This document shows, in pieces, positions 24,506-32,837 of a stretch of 44,547 nt of DNA. The translations under genes were made by a program, and so were the position numbers. Under the pieces are notes generated by a model. That model was not told the DNA's origin. It ran no database searches and was given only the letters and a program-made list of their open reading frames with translations. The first letter of the stretch is position 1. The number at the start of each line of letters is the position of its first letter. Origin of the DNA: CG2-30-36-39 sp964433225 (GTDB lineage Bacteria; Patescibacteriota; Microgenomatia; UBA1400; PJMF01); the NCBI GenBank assembly GCA_964433225.1, contig CAYSQA010000006.1, forward strand, positions 1 to 44,547, in the 5' to 3' direction.

Positions 24506-24694
24506 TATATTTAAAATCGTTTGAGTCTGGTGATCGTCAGACAAGATGCTGGAAGAAATCCTTTAGATGGAGATTAGACCTAGCCGGGCAAGCCCGTAAC
24601 AGCCGGAATCAAGTAAAGAGAGGTTGGTACCTTTCCTAAACCGGGAAGCCTTTTCATTTGATACTATTTAGTATTAGGTGAAAAGGCTTTTTTA
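24506..24694 (+). promoter_or_regulatory. T-box leader of ileS with apical-loop AUC specifier candidate
   Basis: This tRNA-sensing leader controls isoleucyl-tRNA synthetase by attenuation. The first hairpin GTCTG/CAGAC (24525-24529 with 24538-24542) has the loop GTGATCGT, with the Ile codon AUC at 24533-24535. The T-box bulge is TGGTACC (24625-24631), and its UGGU can pair with the ACCA end of uncharged tRNA-Ile. The antiterminator is AGAGGT/GCCTTT plus TTTCC/GGGAA. The competing terminator AAGCCTTTTCA/TGAAAAGGCTT (24646-24656 with 24679-24689) ends in a U-run and uses the same GCCTTT strand. Canonical T-boxes place the specifier in an internal loop of a long Stem I; here Stem I looks ultrashort. 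Confidence 0.85.
24646..24694 (+). terminator. Attenuator terminator of the ileS T-box
   Basis: An 11-bp stem (24646-24656 with 24679-24689), extended by an inner ATACTA/TAGTAT pairing, is followed by TTTT. It competes with the antiterminator for GCCTTT at 24648-24653. Confidence 0.85.
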
Positions 24695-24713
24695 GTATTA
24701 GGAAGAAACAACA

Positions 24714-27548
24714 ATGAAAAAACAATACAATTTTAAACAAACTCCAGATTTACCAAAGTTAGAAGAGGAAGTTTTAAAGTTTTGGGAAGAAAACAATACT
24801 TTTCAACGATCGATAGATCAACGAGACAAAAATAATGCCTATGTTTTTTTTGATGGACCACCTTTTGCTACAGGCTTACCTCATTATGGTCATATTGTTG
24901 CTAGCACGATGAAAGATATTGTACCTCGTTACTGGACCATGAAGGGTAAACGAGTTGAACGAAAATGGGGTTGGGATTGTCATGGTTTACCAATCGAAAA
25001 TATTGCTGAAAAAGAACTGGGGATAAAGCGTAAAAAAGAGATTGAAGAGTTAGGGGTTGAGAAATTTAATGAGATTTGTCGATCCAAGGTTTTGTCTTAT
25101 GTTGGTGATTGGAAAAGAATCATTAAACGCTTGGGTCGTTGGGCTGATATGGAAAACGACTATAAAACCATGGATTTAAATTTTATGGAGTCGGTGTGGT
25201 GGGTGTTTAAACAACTGTATGACAATGATTTGGTTTATGAAGATTATCGTAGCCTACATATTTGTCCTCGTTGTGAGACCACTCTTTCTCAATCAGAGGT
25301 AGCAGAAGGTTACAAAAATGTTAAAGATCTTTCAGTGACGGCTGAGTTTAGAATTGAAGATTTTTCAAGGTTTCATCATGGTGAAGAACAAGTTTTCTTT
25401 TTAGCTTGGACCACTACGCCTTGGACATTGCCAGGAAATTTCTTATTGGCAGTGGGGCCGACAATAGATTATGTGCTAGTTAGAGGCAATGAGGCTGGTA
25501 AATTATATGTTTTAGCAAAATCGAGATTATCGGCAGTGTTTGGTGAAGAAGATGAGTATGAAATAGTTGCTAGTTATCAAGGTAAAGATCTAGAGGGTTT
25601 AAGTTATGAACCTTTATTTCCTTACTTTAAAGAGACTGAGAATGCTTTTAGGGTTGTGACTGCAGAATTTGTTGATACCCAAGAAGGGACTGGGATTGTG
25701 CATATTGCTCCTGGTTTTGGTGAAGATGATTTCAGAGTGGGACAAAAAGAGGGGGTGAAGTTGATTCAACACGTTAACATGGATGGTCGGTTTACTGCAG
25801 CAGTGACTGACTTTCCTGATATGGAGGTTAAGCCCAAAGAAGATCCTCAACGTACTGATATTGAGATTATTCGTTATTTAGCTAAAAAAGATTTGTTGTT
25901 TAGTAAAAAGAAACTTGAACATAGTTATCCTCACTGTTGGCGTTGTGATACTCCTCTACTCAACTATGCTACTGGCAGTTGGTTTGTTAGTGTTAGTAAA
26001 ATTCATGATAAATTACTCAATTTGGCTGATGGTATTAACTGGTTCCCAGAACATATTAAACAAGGTCGTTGGGGTCATTGGTTAGAAGGAGCTCGTGATT
26101 GGTCAATTAGTCGGCAACGTTATTGGGCCAGTGTGATTCCAGTTTGGCGCTGTGAATGTGGGCAAACAAAAGTTTATGGTAGTGTTAAGGATTTAGAACA
26201 AGATAGTGGTCAAAAAATAACAGATCTTCATAAACATATAGTTGATAAAATCACTGTACCTTGTAGTTGTGGTCGACAGATGAGACGTATTCCCGATGTA
26301 TTAGATACTTGGTTTGACAGTGGTTCAATGCCTTATGGTCAAGCTCATTATCCATTTGAAAATAAGCAAGAATTTGAAAACAATTTTCCAGCTGAATTTA
26401 TAGGTGAAGGTGTTGATCAAACCAGAGCTTGGTTTTACTACTTACATGTAATTGCTGGAGGAATTAGAGAAACCAAGGCTTTTAAGAATGTAATTGTGAA
26501 TGGCATTGTTTTGGCTGAAGATGGCAAGAAAATGAGTAAGCGTTTGCAAAATTATCCAGATCCTGTATTGCTCATTGATAATTACGGTACTGATAGTTTG
26601 CGGATGTATCTTGCTAGTTCTCCAGTTTTAAAGGCAGAAAATCTTAATTTTAGTGAAAAAGAAGTGTCGGATATTCGTCGCAAAACTTTTGTGATTTGGT
26701 GGAACATCATTGGTTTTTATAAAAGTTTTGTCAAAGATGAAGTGATTACTCGGCCAGTTAGCCAGCCAACTCATCTTTTAGATCAATGGTTATTGAGTAG
26801 AATGCAAACGGTAATTGAACAGGTGACTGAATATTTGGACGGTTATGACTTAGTGAGAGCTAGTAGAATTTTGTTGGATTTTGTTAATGAACTTTCTACT
26901 TGGTATCTTCGTTTGAGTAGAGATAGACTAAAAGAAGGCAATGACCCAGTTGCGGAACAAGTGTTTGGTTATGTGCTTTATACTTTGGCTCAACTTTTTG
27001 CTCCATTTGCTCCTTTTTTTGCCGAAATGGTTCATCATGCTTTAGTTGATGAGCAAACCTCAATTCATCTCACTGATTGGCCTGGTTTTGCTTCAGATTT
27101 GCAGAAGAGTGAACTAGAAGAACAAATGAGTTTGGTTCAAAAAATTATTGAGATAGGACACTCAGCCAGAAAACAACAAGGGGTTCGTCTGAGACAACCA
27201 TTGTCCCAAGCAACTATTTGGTTGGTCAAAGAAACTAAAGGTGAAGCTTTAAGTAAATTCACTGAACTAATAAAAGCAGAACTTAATGTTAAGAGCGTAA
27301 ATTGGTCAATGGCTTCTGGTGAACAATTAGTTGTCGAATTTTCTTGGGAATTGAACTCTGAACTCAGGGCTGAGGGTGAGGCTAGGGAAATTATGAGAAT
27401 GATTCAAAACCTACGTCGTCAAGCTGGTTTATCAATAAGTGAACAAGCTGTTGTTAGTTTGCCTGATTGGCCTCATGCTTGGCAGACTGAAATCGAGACT
27501 AAAACCTCAACAAAACTAGTGAAAGGTGATAGAGTTGAGTTGCAATGA
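24714..27548 (+). CDS. ileS: Isoleucyl-tRNA synthetase, IleRS2 (eukaryote-like) type
   Basis: Charges tRNA-Ile. The 944-residue class Ia enzyme has DGPPFATGLPHYGH (HxGH box, H57-H60), GWDCHGLPIE, an editing domain with TTPWTLPGN, EGVDQTRAWFYYL, and GKKMSKRLQNY (KMSKS loop). The zinc-type Cys pairs CPRC, CWRC, CECG and CSCG are scattered through the protein. The HYGH/WDCHGLPIE form is typical of the eukaryote-like IleRS2 branch, which is often insensitive to mupirocin; I infer this by motif only. It lies under the T-box leader, with AGGAAG before ATG, and overlaps rodA by 4 nt (ATGA). Confidence 0.95.
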   Translation: MKKQYNFKQTPDLPKLEEEVLKFWEENNTFQRSIDQRDKNNAYVFFDGPPFATGLPHYGHIVASTMKDIVPRYWTMKGKRVERKWGWDCHGLPIENIAEKELGIKRKKEIEELGVEKFNEICRSKVLSYVGDWKRIIKRLGRWADMENDYKTMDLNFMESVWWVFKQLYDNDLVYEDYRSLHICPRCETTLSQSEVAEGYKNVKDLSVTAEFRIEDFSRFHHGEEQVFFLAWTTTPWTLPGNFLLAVGPTIDYVLVRGNEAGKLYVLAKSRLSAVFGEEDEYEIVASYQGKDLEGLSYEPLFPYFKETENAFRVVTAEFVDTQEGTGIVHIAPGFGEDDFRVGQKEGVKLIQHVNMDGRFTAAVTDFPDMEVKPKEDPQRTDIEIIRYLAKKDLLFSKKKLEHSYPHCWRCDTPLLNYATGSWFVSVSKIHDKLLNLADGINWFPEHIKQGRWGHWLEGARDWSISRQRYWASVIPVWRCECGQTKVYGSVKDLEQDSGQKITDLHKHIVDKITVPCSCGRQMRRIPDVLDTWFDSGSMPYGQAHYPFENKQEFENNFPAEFIGEGVDQTRAWFYYLHVIAGGIRETKAFKNVIVNGIVLAEDGKKMSKRLQNYPDPVLLIDNYGTDSLRMYLASSPVLKAENLNFSEKEVSDIRRKTFVIWWNIIGFYKSFVKDEVITRPVSQPTHLLDQWLLSRMQTVIEQVTEYLDGYDLVRASRILLDFVNELSTWYLRLSRDRLKEGNDPVAEQVFGYVLYTLAQLFAPFAPFFAEMVHHALVDEQTSIHLTDWPGFASDLQKSELEEQMSLVQKIIEIGHSARKQQGVRLRQPLSQATIWLVKETKGEALSKFTELIKAELNVKSVNWSMASGEQLVVEFSWELNSELRAEGEAREIMRMIQNLRRQAGLSISEQAVVSLPDWPHAWQTEIETKTSTKLVKGDRVELQ

Positions 27549-28615
27549 GAACTCGACTTATTCCTTTAGTTTTACTGAGTTTTGCCGCTTTTAGCCTAGT
27601 GACTTTAAGTAGTGTTTCTCCTGAATTAGCGCAGAGACAACTGATTTTTTGGTTTGGTAGTTCAGTTATATTCTGGATAATTACTAGGATTCCTACCGTT
27701 GCTTGGTGGCGGTGGGGAGACTTGTTTTGGAAAGGCTTAGTTTTTGTCTTACTTGGTTTGTTGGTGTTTGGCCAAGTTACTAGAGGTGCTACTGCTTGGA
27801 TTGATTTGGGATTTGGTTTCAAGTTTCAACCTTCTCAATTTGCTTTACTAAGTTTTTTATTAATAGCTCTTCCTCGATTTTCTAGATACGAAATGCTTAA
27901 AGAAAGTGAGCTAATCCAACTATTTGTTTATTTATTAGTGCCAGCTGTTTTAATTTTTTTGGAGCCAGATTTTGGCACCGCTTTTTTATACACTGTTGCT
28001 GCTGGAGTGGTAGTGGTGTGGCAACGTATTCATAAACGTTATTGGCAGTTACTGGTTGGTGGGTTGTTTGTTATTTTACTAGCGGGTTGGTTTTTTGTTT
28101 TACAACCCTATCAGAAACTAAGAATCACTAGTTTTTTCACTGGTTATCAGTTGGAAAAAAATGATGCTAGTTACAATGCCAGACAGTCATTGATTGCGGT
28201 TGGTTCTGGTCAAATCTGGGGGAAAGGTTTAGGGAAAGGCACTCAGTCCCAACTAAGGTTTTTACCAGAAAGACAAACAGATTTTATTTTTGCTTCCTTG
28301 GCTGAAGAATCTGGTCTAGTTGGTTCGCTAATTATTATTAGTTTATATGCTGTTTTATTTTTCTTTTTGTTAAATGAGGCTCGGAAGTTGAAAAGTAATA
28401 AAAGATTTTTGTTTATTTTATCTGTTTTAGTTTATTTTTTTGTTCAAGTATTGGTTAATATTGGTATGAATATTGGTTTACTGCCCATTACTGGAGTGAC
28501 GTTGCCTTTTGTTTCTTATGGTGGTAGTTCTTTACTTGCTTCGATGGTTTTATTGGCAATTATTCAAAGGATTCTCATTGAAAGAGATGATAAAAAACAT
28601 TTGCGCATTACTTGA
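27545..28615 (+). CDS. rodA: Rod-shape peptidoglycan polymerase RodA (SEDS family)
   Basis: A SEDS glycosyltransferase that builds lateral-wall glycan with a class B PBP. The 356-residue protein has about ten membrane helices and the motifs GATAWIDLGFGFKFQPSQFA, EPDFGTAFLYT, NARQSLIAVGSGQIWGKG, LPERQTDFIFASLAEESG and LPITGVTLPFVSYGGSS. The ATGA overlap with ileS means translational coupling and shared T-box control. RodA is chosen over FtsW because FtsW is already in the division cluster and no MreB or PBP2 partner is visible here. Confidence 0.88.
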   Translation: MRTRLIPLVLLSFAAFSLVTLSSVSPELAQRQLIFWFGSSVIFWIITRIPTVAWWRWGDLFWKGLVFVLLGLLVFGQVTRGATAWIDLGFGFKFQPSQFALLSFLLIALPRFSRYEMLKESELIQLFVYLLVPAVLIFLEPDFGTAFLYTVAAGVVVVWQRIHKRYWQLLVGGLFVILLAGWFFVLQPYQKLRITSFFTGYQLEKNDASYNARQSLIAVGSGQIWGKGLGKGTQSQLRFLPERQTDFIFASLAEESGLVGSLIIISLYAVLFFFLLNEARKLKSNKRFLFILSVLVYFFVQVLVNIGMNIGLLPITGVTLPFVSYGGSSLLASMVLLAIIQRILIERDDKKHLRIT

Positions 28616-28628
28616 GAAAGGATTGTGT

Positions 28629-28634
28629 TATAAT
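28629..28634 (+). promoter_or_regulatory. -10 element of rplU
   Basis: TATAAT ends 7 nt before ATG 28642. The sequence between (ACCTCCC) is pyrimidine-rich and cannot act as a Shine-Dalgarno, a strong case for a leaderless mRNA. Confidence 0.65.
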
Positions 28635-28641
28635 ACCTCCC

Positions 28642-28959
28642 ATGTCTAAATATGCAGTTATTCAACTATTAGGTAAACAACATCAAGTTACTGAGGGAGA
28701 AACCATTGTGGTTGATTCAGTTCCTCAAGAAGAAGGTCAAAAATTCGATGTGACTGATGTATTGTTGGTGGTAGATGGAGACAAAATCTCTGTTGGTCAA
28801 CCAACTGTGGAAAAAGCAAAGGTTACATTGAGCGTAGTAGCTCAAGGGAAAGGCGACAAGATCCGTGTGGCTAAATATAAGTCCAAGTCTCGTTATCGTA
28901 AGACCATGGGTCATCGTCAGCTTCAATCCACCCTCAAAGTTGAAAAAATCACTGCCTAA
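28642..28959 (+). CDS. rplU: 50S ribosomal protein L21
   Basis: A 105-residue ribosomal protein with the L21 pattern: YAVIQLLGKQHQVTEGETI at the start, then DVLLVVDGDKISVGQPTVEKAKV, and a basic end (KYKSKSRYRKTMGHRQ). It binds 23S rRNA. ATG 28642 fits the family's N-terminus; an upstream extension would include the -10 element. Its stop overlaps the next start as TAATG, coupling it to the methylase gene and then rpmA. Confidence 0.95.
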   Translation: MSKYAVIQLLGKQHQVTEGETIVVDSVPQEEGQKFDVTDVLLVVDGDKISVGQPTVEKAKVTLSVVAQGKGDKIRVAKYKSKSRYRKTMGHRQLQSTLKVEKITA

Positions 28960-30092
28960 TGCAGTATTTACTCCAGCTTGGTAATACCCCTACTCTTTCA
29001 GTTGCTGAAGCCAAACAGGTGATTGGTGTTAGTCTTGAACAACTTGATGAACATTTGGCTAAATTTGAACATGAGGCTGATGAAGAAGCAATTAAGTTAT
29101 TTGAAAAACTTGGTGCCTCGATTCGGTTAATTAAACTTACTCAAGAAGCTCAGCCCTTGGCTGGTAAAACGATTGAAGAGTTTTTGGCTGACTATCTAAT
29201 CAATTTAAATCAAGCTAAATTTAAGTTAGCTTGTGCTCAGCTTGGAGATGAACAAACCGAGCGTTTAGATTTTTATCAGCTCAAACAACTACTTGAGGCT
29301 CAAGACATTAAAGTTCGTTTTGTTGAAGGTTCTCGTTTTGGCTTATCTGCTGCGATTCTACTCCACCAAAAAATCGAAGAATTTGTTATTTACCAATTGG
29401 GAGACCAGGTTGCTATCGGTGAAACTATTGCTATTCAAAATATTGATCATTGGACAGACAAAGATAGAGCTAAACCTTATGCAGATCGCAAAAAAGGGAT
29501 GTTGCCGCCCAAACTAGCCAGAGCCATGGTTAATCTAGCTATTGGGAATAAAAGCAGTGGTTTACTTTATGACCCTTTTTGTGGCACTGGTACGGTTTTA
29601 ATAGAGGCTTTAGAGTTGGGTTTAGATGTGGTAGGAAGTGATTTGGATCAACAAGCAGTGATTGGTGCTACCACAAACTTAGCTTGGTTTAAGGATAAAG
29701 AACAATTAGCTGGTTCTTTTACTGTTTTTCATGCTGATGTGAGTCAAGTTAAGCAGGATAGATTTAAACAGAAAGTTAATTATTTAGTTACAGAACCATT
29801 TTTGGGAAAACCCAAACCTAAAACTGAACAGTTACCAGATATTTTTAAGGGTTTGGAAAAACTATATCTCGGAGCCTTCAAACAGTGGAAACAATTGCTT
29901 AATAATGGTAGTAGGTTAGTAGTGATTTTTCCCAGAGTTGAGACTAGTAAAAAGGTTTTTGATCTCTCTGGATTAATTGACAAATTGTCTGGTCAAGGCT
30001 ATACTCTTCTGGTTAATTTTGGTGAGCTAAGATATCACCGAAAAGACGCAGTGGTACAAAGAGATATTTTAATTTTTGAGTATCATCATTAG
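28959..30092 (+). CDS. Trm11/TrmG10-like RNA guanine-N2 methyltransferase
   Basis: The 377-residue protein has an N-terminal region with the spacing of a THUMP-like RNA-binding domain and a C-terminal Rossmann methyltransferase of the UPF0020/Trm11 family. The C-terminal motifs are GMLPPKLARAMVNLA, LLYDPFCGTGTVLIEA (motif I), LDVVGSDLDQQAV (acidic SAM-ribose residue), and TEPFLGKP in place of the usual DPPYG motif IV. It probably methylates guanine N2 in tRNA. It sits between rplU and rpmA, where many Firmicutes carry the L27 protease gene instead. Its ATG overlaps the rplU stop. Confidence 0.75.
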   Translation: MQYLLQLGNTPTLSVAEAKQVIGVSLEQLDEHLAKFEHEADEEAIKLFEKLGASIRLIKLTQEAQPLAGKTIEEFLADYLINLNQAKFKLACAQLGDEQTERLDFYQLKQLLEAQDIKVRFVEGSRFGLSAAILLHQKIEEFVIYQLGDQVAIGETIAIQNIDHWTDKDRAKPYADRKKGMLPPKLARAMVNLAIGNKSSGLLYDPFCGTGTVLIEALELGLDVVGSDLDQQAVIGATTNLAWFKDKEQLAGSFTVFHADVSQVKQDRFKQKVNYLVTEPFLGKPKPKTEQLPDIFKGLEKLYLGAFKQWKQLLNNGSRLVVIFPRVETSKKVFDLSGLIDKLSGQGYTLLVNFGELRYHRKDAVVQRDILIFEYHH

Positions 30093-30115
30093 AATTTACA
30101 TAAGGAGAAATTAAT

Positions 30116-30373
30116 ATGGCACACGTTAAAGGTTCAGGTAGTGTAACTCAACACAAACAAGGTAAAAGACATGGTCGTAGATTTGGTTTGAAAAAATCTG
30201 GTGGCCAGGTAGTCAAAGTTGGTCAAATAATTGTTCGCCAGAAGGGTGCAAAATACAAATCTGGTAAAGGGACCAAGATGGGTAAAGATTACACTATTTT
30301 TTCCATGATTGATGGTATCGTTGATTTTGGTAAGAGACTTGGTAAAACCGTGGTTAGAGTCGCTACTAAATAA
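30116..30373 (+). CDS. rpmA: 50S ribosomal protein L27
   Basis: An 85-residue ribosomal protein. It opens AHVKGSGSVTQHKQGKRHGRR, in which the usual KKGGGSS...DSNGKRLG segment is altered but still basic. Next come FGLKKSGGQVVKVGQIIVRQKG and the DYTIFSMIDGIVDF strand. The N-terminus reaches the peptidyl-transferase centre. No Staphylococcus-type N-terminal pre-sequence is present, consistent with the absence of the L27 protease gene. AAGGAG lies 8 nt before ATG, a genuine Shine-Dalgarno, and a terminator follows. Confidence 0.95.
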   Translation: MAHVKGSGSVTQHKQGKRHGRRFGLKKSGGQVVKVGQIIVRQKGAKYKSGKGTKMGKDYTIFSMIDGIVDFGKRLGKTVVRVATK

Positions 30374-30396
30374 ACATCTATTTAATTGAAAGTGAA

Positions 30397-30426
30397 AAGC
30401 CGGGCATTGCTGTCCGGCTTTTTTTT
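30397..30426. terminator. Bidirectional terminator between rpmA and the zinc peptide gene
   Basis: Stem AAGCCGGGCA/TGTCCGGCTT (30397-30406 with 30411-30420, one G-U pair), loop TTGC, then six Ts on the plus strand. On the minus strand CTTTTC follows. It ends both convergent units. Confidence 0.9.
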
Positions 30427-30438
30427 GGTGCTCACTTG

Positions 30439-30579
30439 TCAGTGATATTCATCGTCATCATGGTCTTCGCAAGTACATTCTGCGAGTGTTTCGAAACATG
30501 TAGAACAGAGGAGAAATCCACATTTTGCGCATGAATATCCTCCATTTTCTTGTCTCGGGACATGGACACAGTCAGCCAA
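30439..30579 (-). CDS. Small zinc-ribbon-like peptide (46 aa)
   Basis: I take TTG 30579 as the start, because AAGGAGGTGA, a near-perfect anti-16S match, lies directly upstream. The peptide contains two CxxC knuckles (CAKC and CSTC, eight residues apart), another Cys pair CTC, flanking His, and an acidic tail (EDHDDDEYH). It probably binds zinc. Compact ribbons of this kind act as nucleic-acid or protein adaptors, but I do not recognise the family. The promoter is TTGATT-16-TATAAT (30677-30704) with a ~90-nt structured leader, and the gene ends at a bidirectional terminator. Base composition looks richer in GC than the surrounding genes. Confidence 0.6.
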   Translation of the reverse strand: MADCVHVPRQENGGYSCAKCGFLLCSTCFETLAECTCEDHDDDEYH

Positions 30580-30595
30580 GAAACTCACCTCCTTC

Positions 30596-30670
30596 TTTTT
30601 ATAGATTTTAAGAGCTTTCCTCAATAACCTCTGTATCTGCTTTGTTGCAGAAATTTAAGTTCTTGAGGAA
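30596..30670 (-). ncRNA. Structured leader of the zinc peptide gene
   Basis: On the minus strand, CCTCAAGAAC (30659-30668) pairs with GTTATTGAGG (30619-30628) with one mismatch. The enclosed hairpin is TCTGC/GCAGA (30647-30651 with 30636-30640). The two-tier fold ends about 25 nt before the Shine-Dalgarno. It could be a cis-regulatory element. Confidence 0.4.
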
Positions 30671-30676
30671 TGAAAT

Positions 30677-30704
30677 ATTATACCTCAATTATCTTATTAA
30701 TCAA
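30677..30704 (-). promoter_or_regulatory. Promoter of the zinc peptide gene (TTGATT-16-TATAAT)
   Basis: The -35 TTGATT (30699-30704) and -10 TATAAT (30677-30682) are 16 nt apart and read toward the structured leader. Confidence 0.65.
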
Positions 30705-30706
30705 TA

Positions 30707-31921
30707 TTATGGGACTACTTTTCTTACTCTAGAAAATTTATAAATTCCAGCACTGAGAAGAATACTAGCCAGGATAAAGATGCCAACATAAGCATTAAAT
30801 TCACCAATTTGTTTGTTTTCTGCAAAATTGCCGGCGACTACGGCTAGTAATACATAGGGAATCTTACTAATCAACGCTAAAGCAGATAAAGTAGTGGCTC
30901 GGTATTTGGATTCTATTTCTTTGTTAACGACCACAGAAATCCAGGGATAGACTAGATAGCCGCTGAGTTCAATTAGTAAAATACTGATTAAACCTAACCA
31001 ACCTCCTAAATAATAACTAGAAATATAGCCCAATCCCAAAAGAATGGTTAGTAAATATAAACCTTTTTTGTCAGAGATTTTTTTTCTTAACCAAGGAACT
31101 AATAGTACAATCGTGGCGCCAATCATATAAAGAATAGTAAAGATTTGTGATTGTTCAAAAGGTGAAAAACCAAAAGTCTCCAACATGGTTAGTTTCAGGA
31201 AACCAAAATCATAAAGGTAATAACCTCCGACCAAAGAAAAAATCACCATGCTGTAAGGTAAAAGAGTTTTTTTAAATAAGGCTAAAGTACCAACCTTTAA
31301 TTGTTGCCAGTAACTATTCCAGGAAAACTTTTCGCTATCAATTTTTGGTTCTATTAGGCGTAAAGCCATCAAGAAAGCAACAGCATAGGTTAACCCCCAA
31401 GCAACGGTTGGTAGTCTAAAATGCCATTCGTAAAGATAGCCACCGGTAAAGACAGCAATAATTGTGATCCAGCTAGCCAGTGAACTTCCATGACTAACGA
31501 CTTTTTCATACTCAGCGGCTCGATCTTTTTCTAGTAAAGTGTCATAGACTAAGGCTTCAACTGCTCCAGAGTTTAGTGCCCAACCAATCATGAGAAAGAG
31601 TTGCGCAAAAAAGAAGGTCGAAATATGACTGGCTTGTGACATCAAGATAATACTCACAAAAGCCGTACCAGTTCCCAAAATAATTGTTTTCTTTTTACCA
31701 AATAAATCTGAAATGGCTCCAGATGGTATTTCCATTAGCAACCCAGCGCCAAAGGTGATGGCGTCAATCAGTGCTAACTGGTTATAGTTCATAAATTTCA
31801 ACCAAAAAAAGAGCCAATTAGCAGATAAAAACCAAAAATTAGTAAAAACAACTAATAGATAGTAGAACTTAATATTATTTAAGTCGTTGGCTGGTAGAAA
31901 ATTTTTTAGTTTTTGGATCAT
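30707..31921 (-). CDS. Major facilitator superfamily transporter
   Basis: This 404-residue protein has 11-12 membrane helices. The MFS motif A between helices 2 and 3 is present (GAISDLFGKKKTII, about 60-73), preceded by GAGLLMEIPSG, which is common in drug-efflux and sugar-type MFS members. A charged central loop (about 190-205) separates the two halves. The substrate is unknown. ATG 31921 is preferred; the longer reading from 31978 passes through a TATAAT. It is divergent from parB. Confidence 0.88.
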   Translation of the reverse strand: MIQKLKNFLPANDLNNIKFYYLLVVFTNFWFLSANWLFFWLKFMNYNQLALIDAITFGAGLLMEIPSGAISDLFGKKKTIILGTGTAFVSIILMSQASHISTFFFAQLFLMIGWALNSGAVEALVYDTLLEKDRAAEYEKVVSHGSSLASWITIIAVFTGGYLYEWHFRLPTVAWGLTYAVAFLMALRLIEPKIDSEKFSWNSYWQQLKVGTLALFKKTLLPYSMVIFSLVGGYYLYDFGFLKLTMLETFGFSPFEQSQIFTILYMIGATIVLLVPWLRKKISDKKGLYLLTILLGLGYISSYYLGGWLGLISILLIELSGYLVYPWISVVVNKEIESKYRATTLSALALISKIPYVLLAVVAGNFAENKQIGEFNAYVGIFILASILLSAGIYKFSRVRKVVP

Positions 31922-32015
31922 TAAAATATAGCGATTATTATATTGGTTTTTAAGAGTAATTGTCCGTGAAAAAAGCACTGTGAAAAATATAACAATCTAT
32001 GCTACATTGGAGACT

Positions 32016-32837
32016 ATGAGTAAAATTTCCACTTTAGAAATCAACCAACTTCAAACCAACCCTTTCCAACCAAGAGAAAAAGTTCAAAAAGGAGAACTAG
32101 ATGAACTAGTTCAATCTGTTAAAACCTACGGTGTACTTGAACCATTGGTTGTGGCTGAAACTCCAGCTGGTTACCAAATTATTGCTGGTGAAAGGCGTTG
32201 GCAAGCGGCCAAAGCTGCTGGTTTGACTGAGGTGCCAGTTCATATCAAAAAAACCACCCCTCAAGGTATGTTGGAGATGGCTTTGGTTGAAAATGTGCAA
32301 AGAATTAATCTTAATCCTATTGAACGCGCCCAAGCTTTTATTAGATTGACCAGAGAATTTACTTTAACCTTAAGTCAATTGGCTGAAAGAATTGGTAAGT
32401 CTCCGGCTTATATCAGCAATACAGTTAAGCTTTTAGAACTTCCTGACGCTATTACAGATGGCTTAATTAAAAGAGTGATTACTGAAGGTCATGCCAGAGC
32501 TTTGGCTAGTATTGAAAACGAAGAAGCAATGGTTGAGTGTTACAAGATTATTTTAAAAGAAAAAGCCTCAGTCAGAAGAACTGAAGATTTAGCTAGAAGA
32601 TTCAAAGATGAACTGCAAAAAAGAGGTGCCACGGCCAAAAATAGAACTCAGCAAATTAGAGAAGTTGATCAACAAGTTAAAACTTGGGAAAAAGAGTTGA
32701 ACTCAGTTTTTCATGCGCCTGCTAAACTCAAGCTATCCAGATCAAAAAATCAAACTAGGGTTACGATTACCCTCAAAGGTTCCCCAGAAAAAACTCAAAC
32801 TGATTTGGAAAAAATTATGGAGTTGGCGAAGTTATAG
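32016..32837 (+). CDS. parB: Chromosome partitioning protein ParB
   Basis: A CTP-dependent DNA clamp that loads at parS sites for chromosome segregation. The 273-residue protein shows the ParB N-terminal CTPase boxes (TNPFQPREK, YGVLEPLVV, and GERRWQAAKAAG near residue 65), ALVENVQRINLNPIERA, and a helix-turn-helix (LTLSQLAERIGKSPAYISNTVKLL). The C-terminal dimerisation domain is short. TACATT lies 7 nt before ATG 32016. No parA is next to it, and I found no canonical parS in the window by eye. Its 3' end overlaps the convergent ftsI gene by 23 nt. Confidence 0.92.
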   Translation: MSKISTLEINQLQTNPFQPREKVQKGELDELVQSVKTYGVLEPLVVAETPAGYQIIAGERRWQAAKAAGLTEVPVHIKKTTPQGMLEMALVENVQRINLNPIERAQAFIRLTREFTLTLSQLAERIGKSPAYISNTVKLLELPDAITDGLIKRVITEGHARALASIENEEAMVECYKIILKEKASVRRTEDLARRFKDELQKRGATAKNRTQQIREVDQQVKTWEKELNSVFHAPAKLKLSRSKNQTRVTITLKGSPEKTQTDLEKIMELAKL

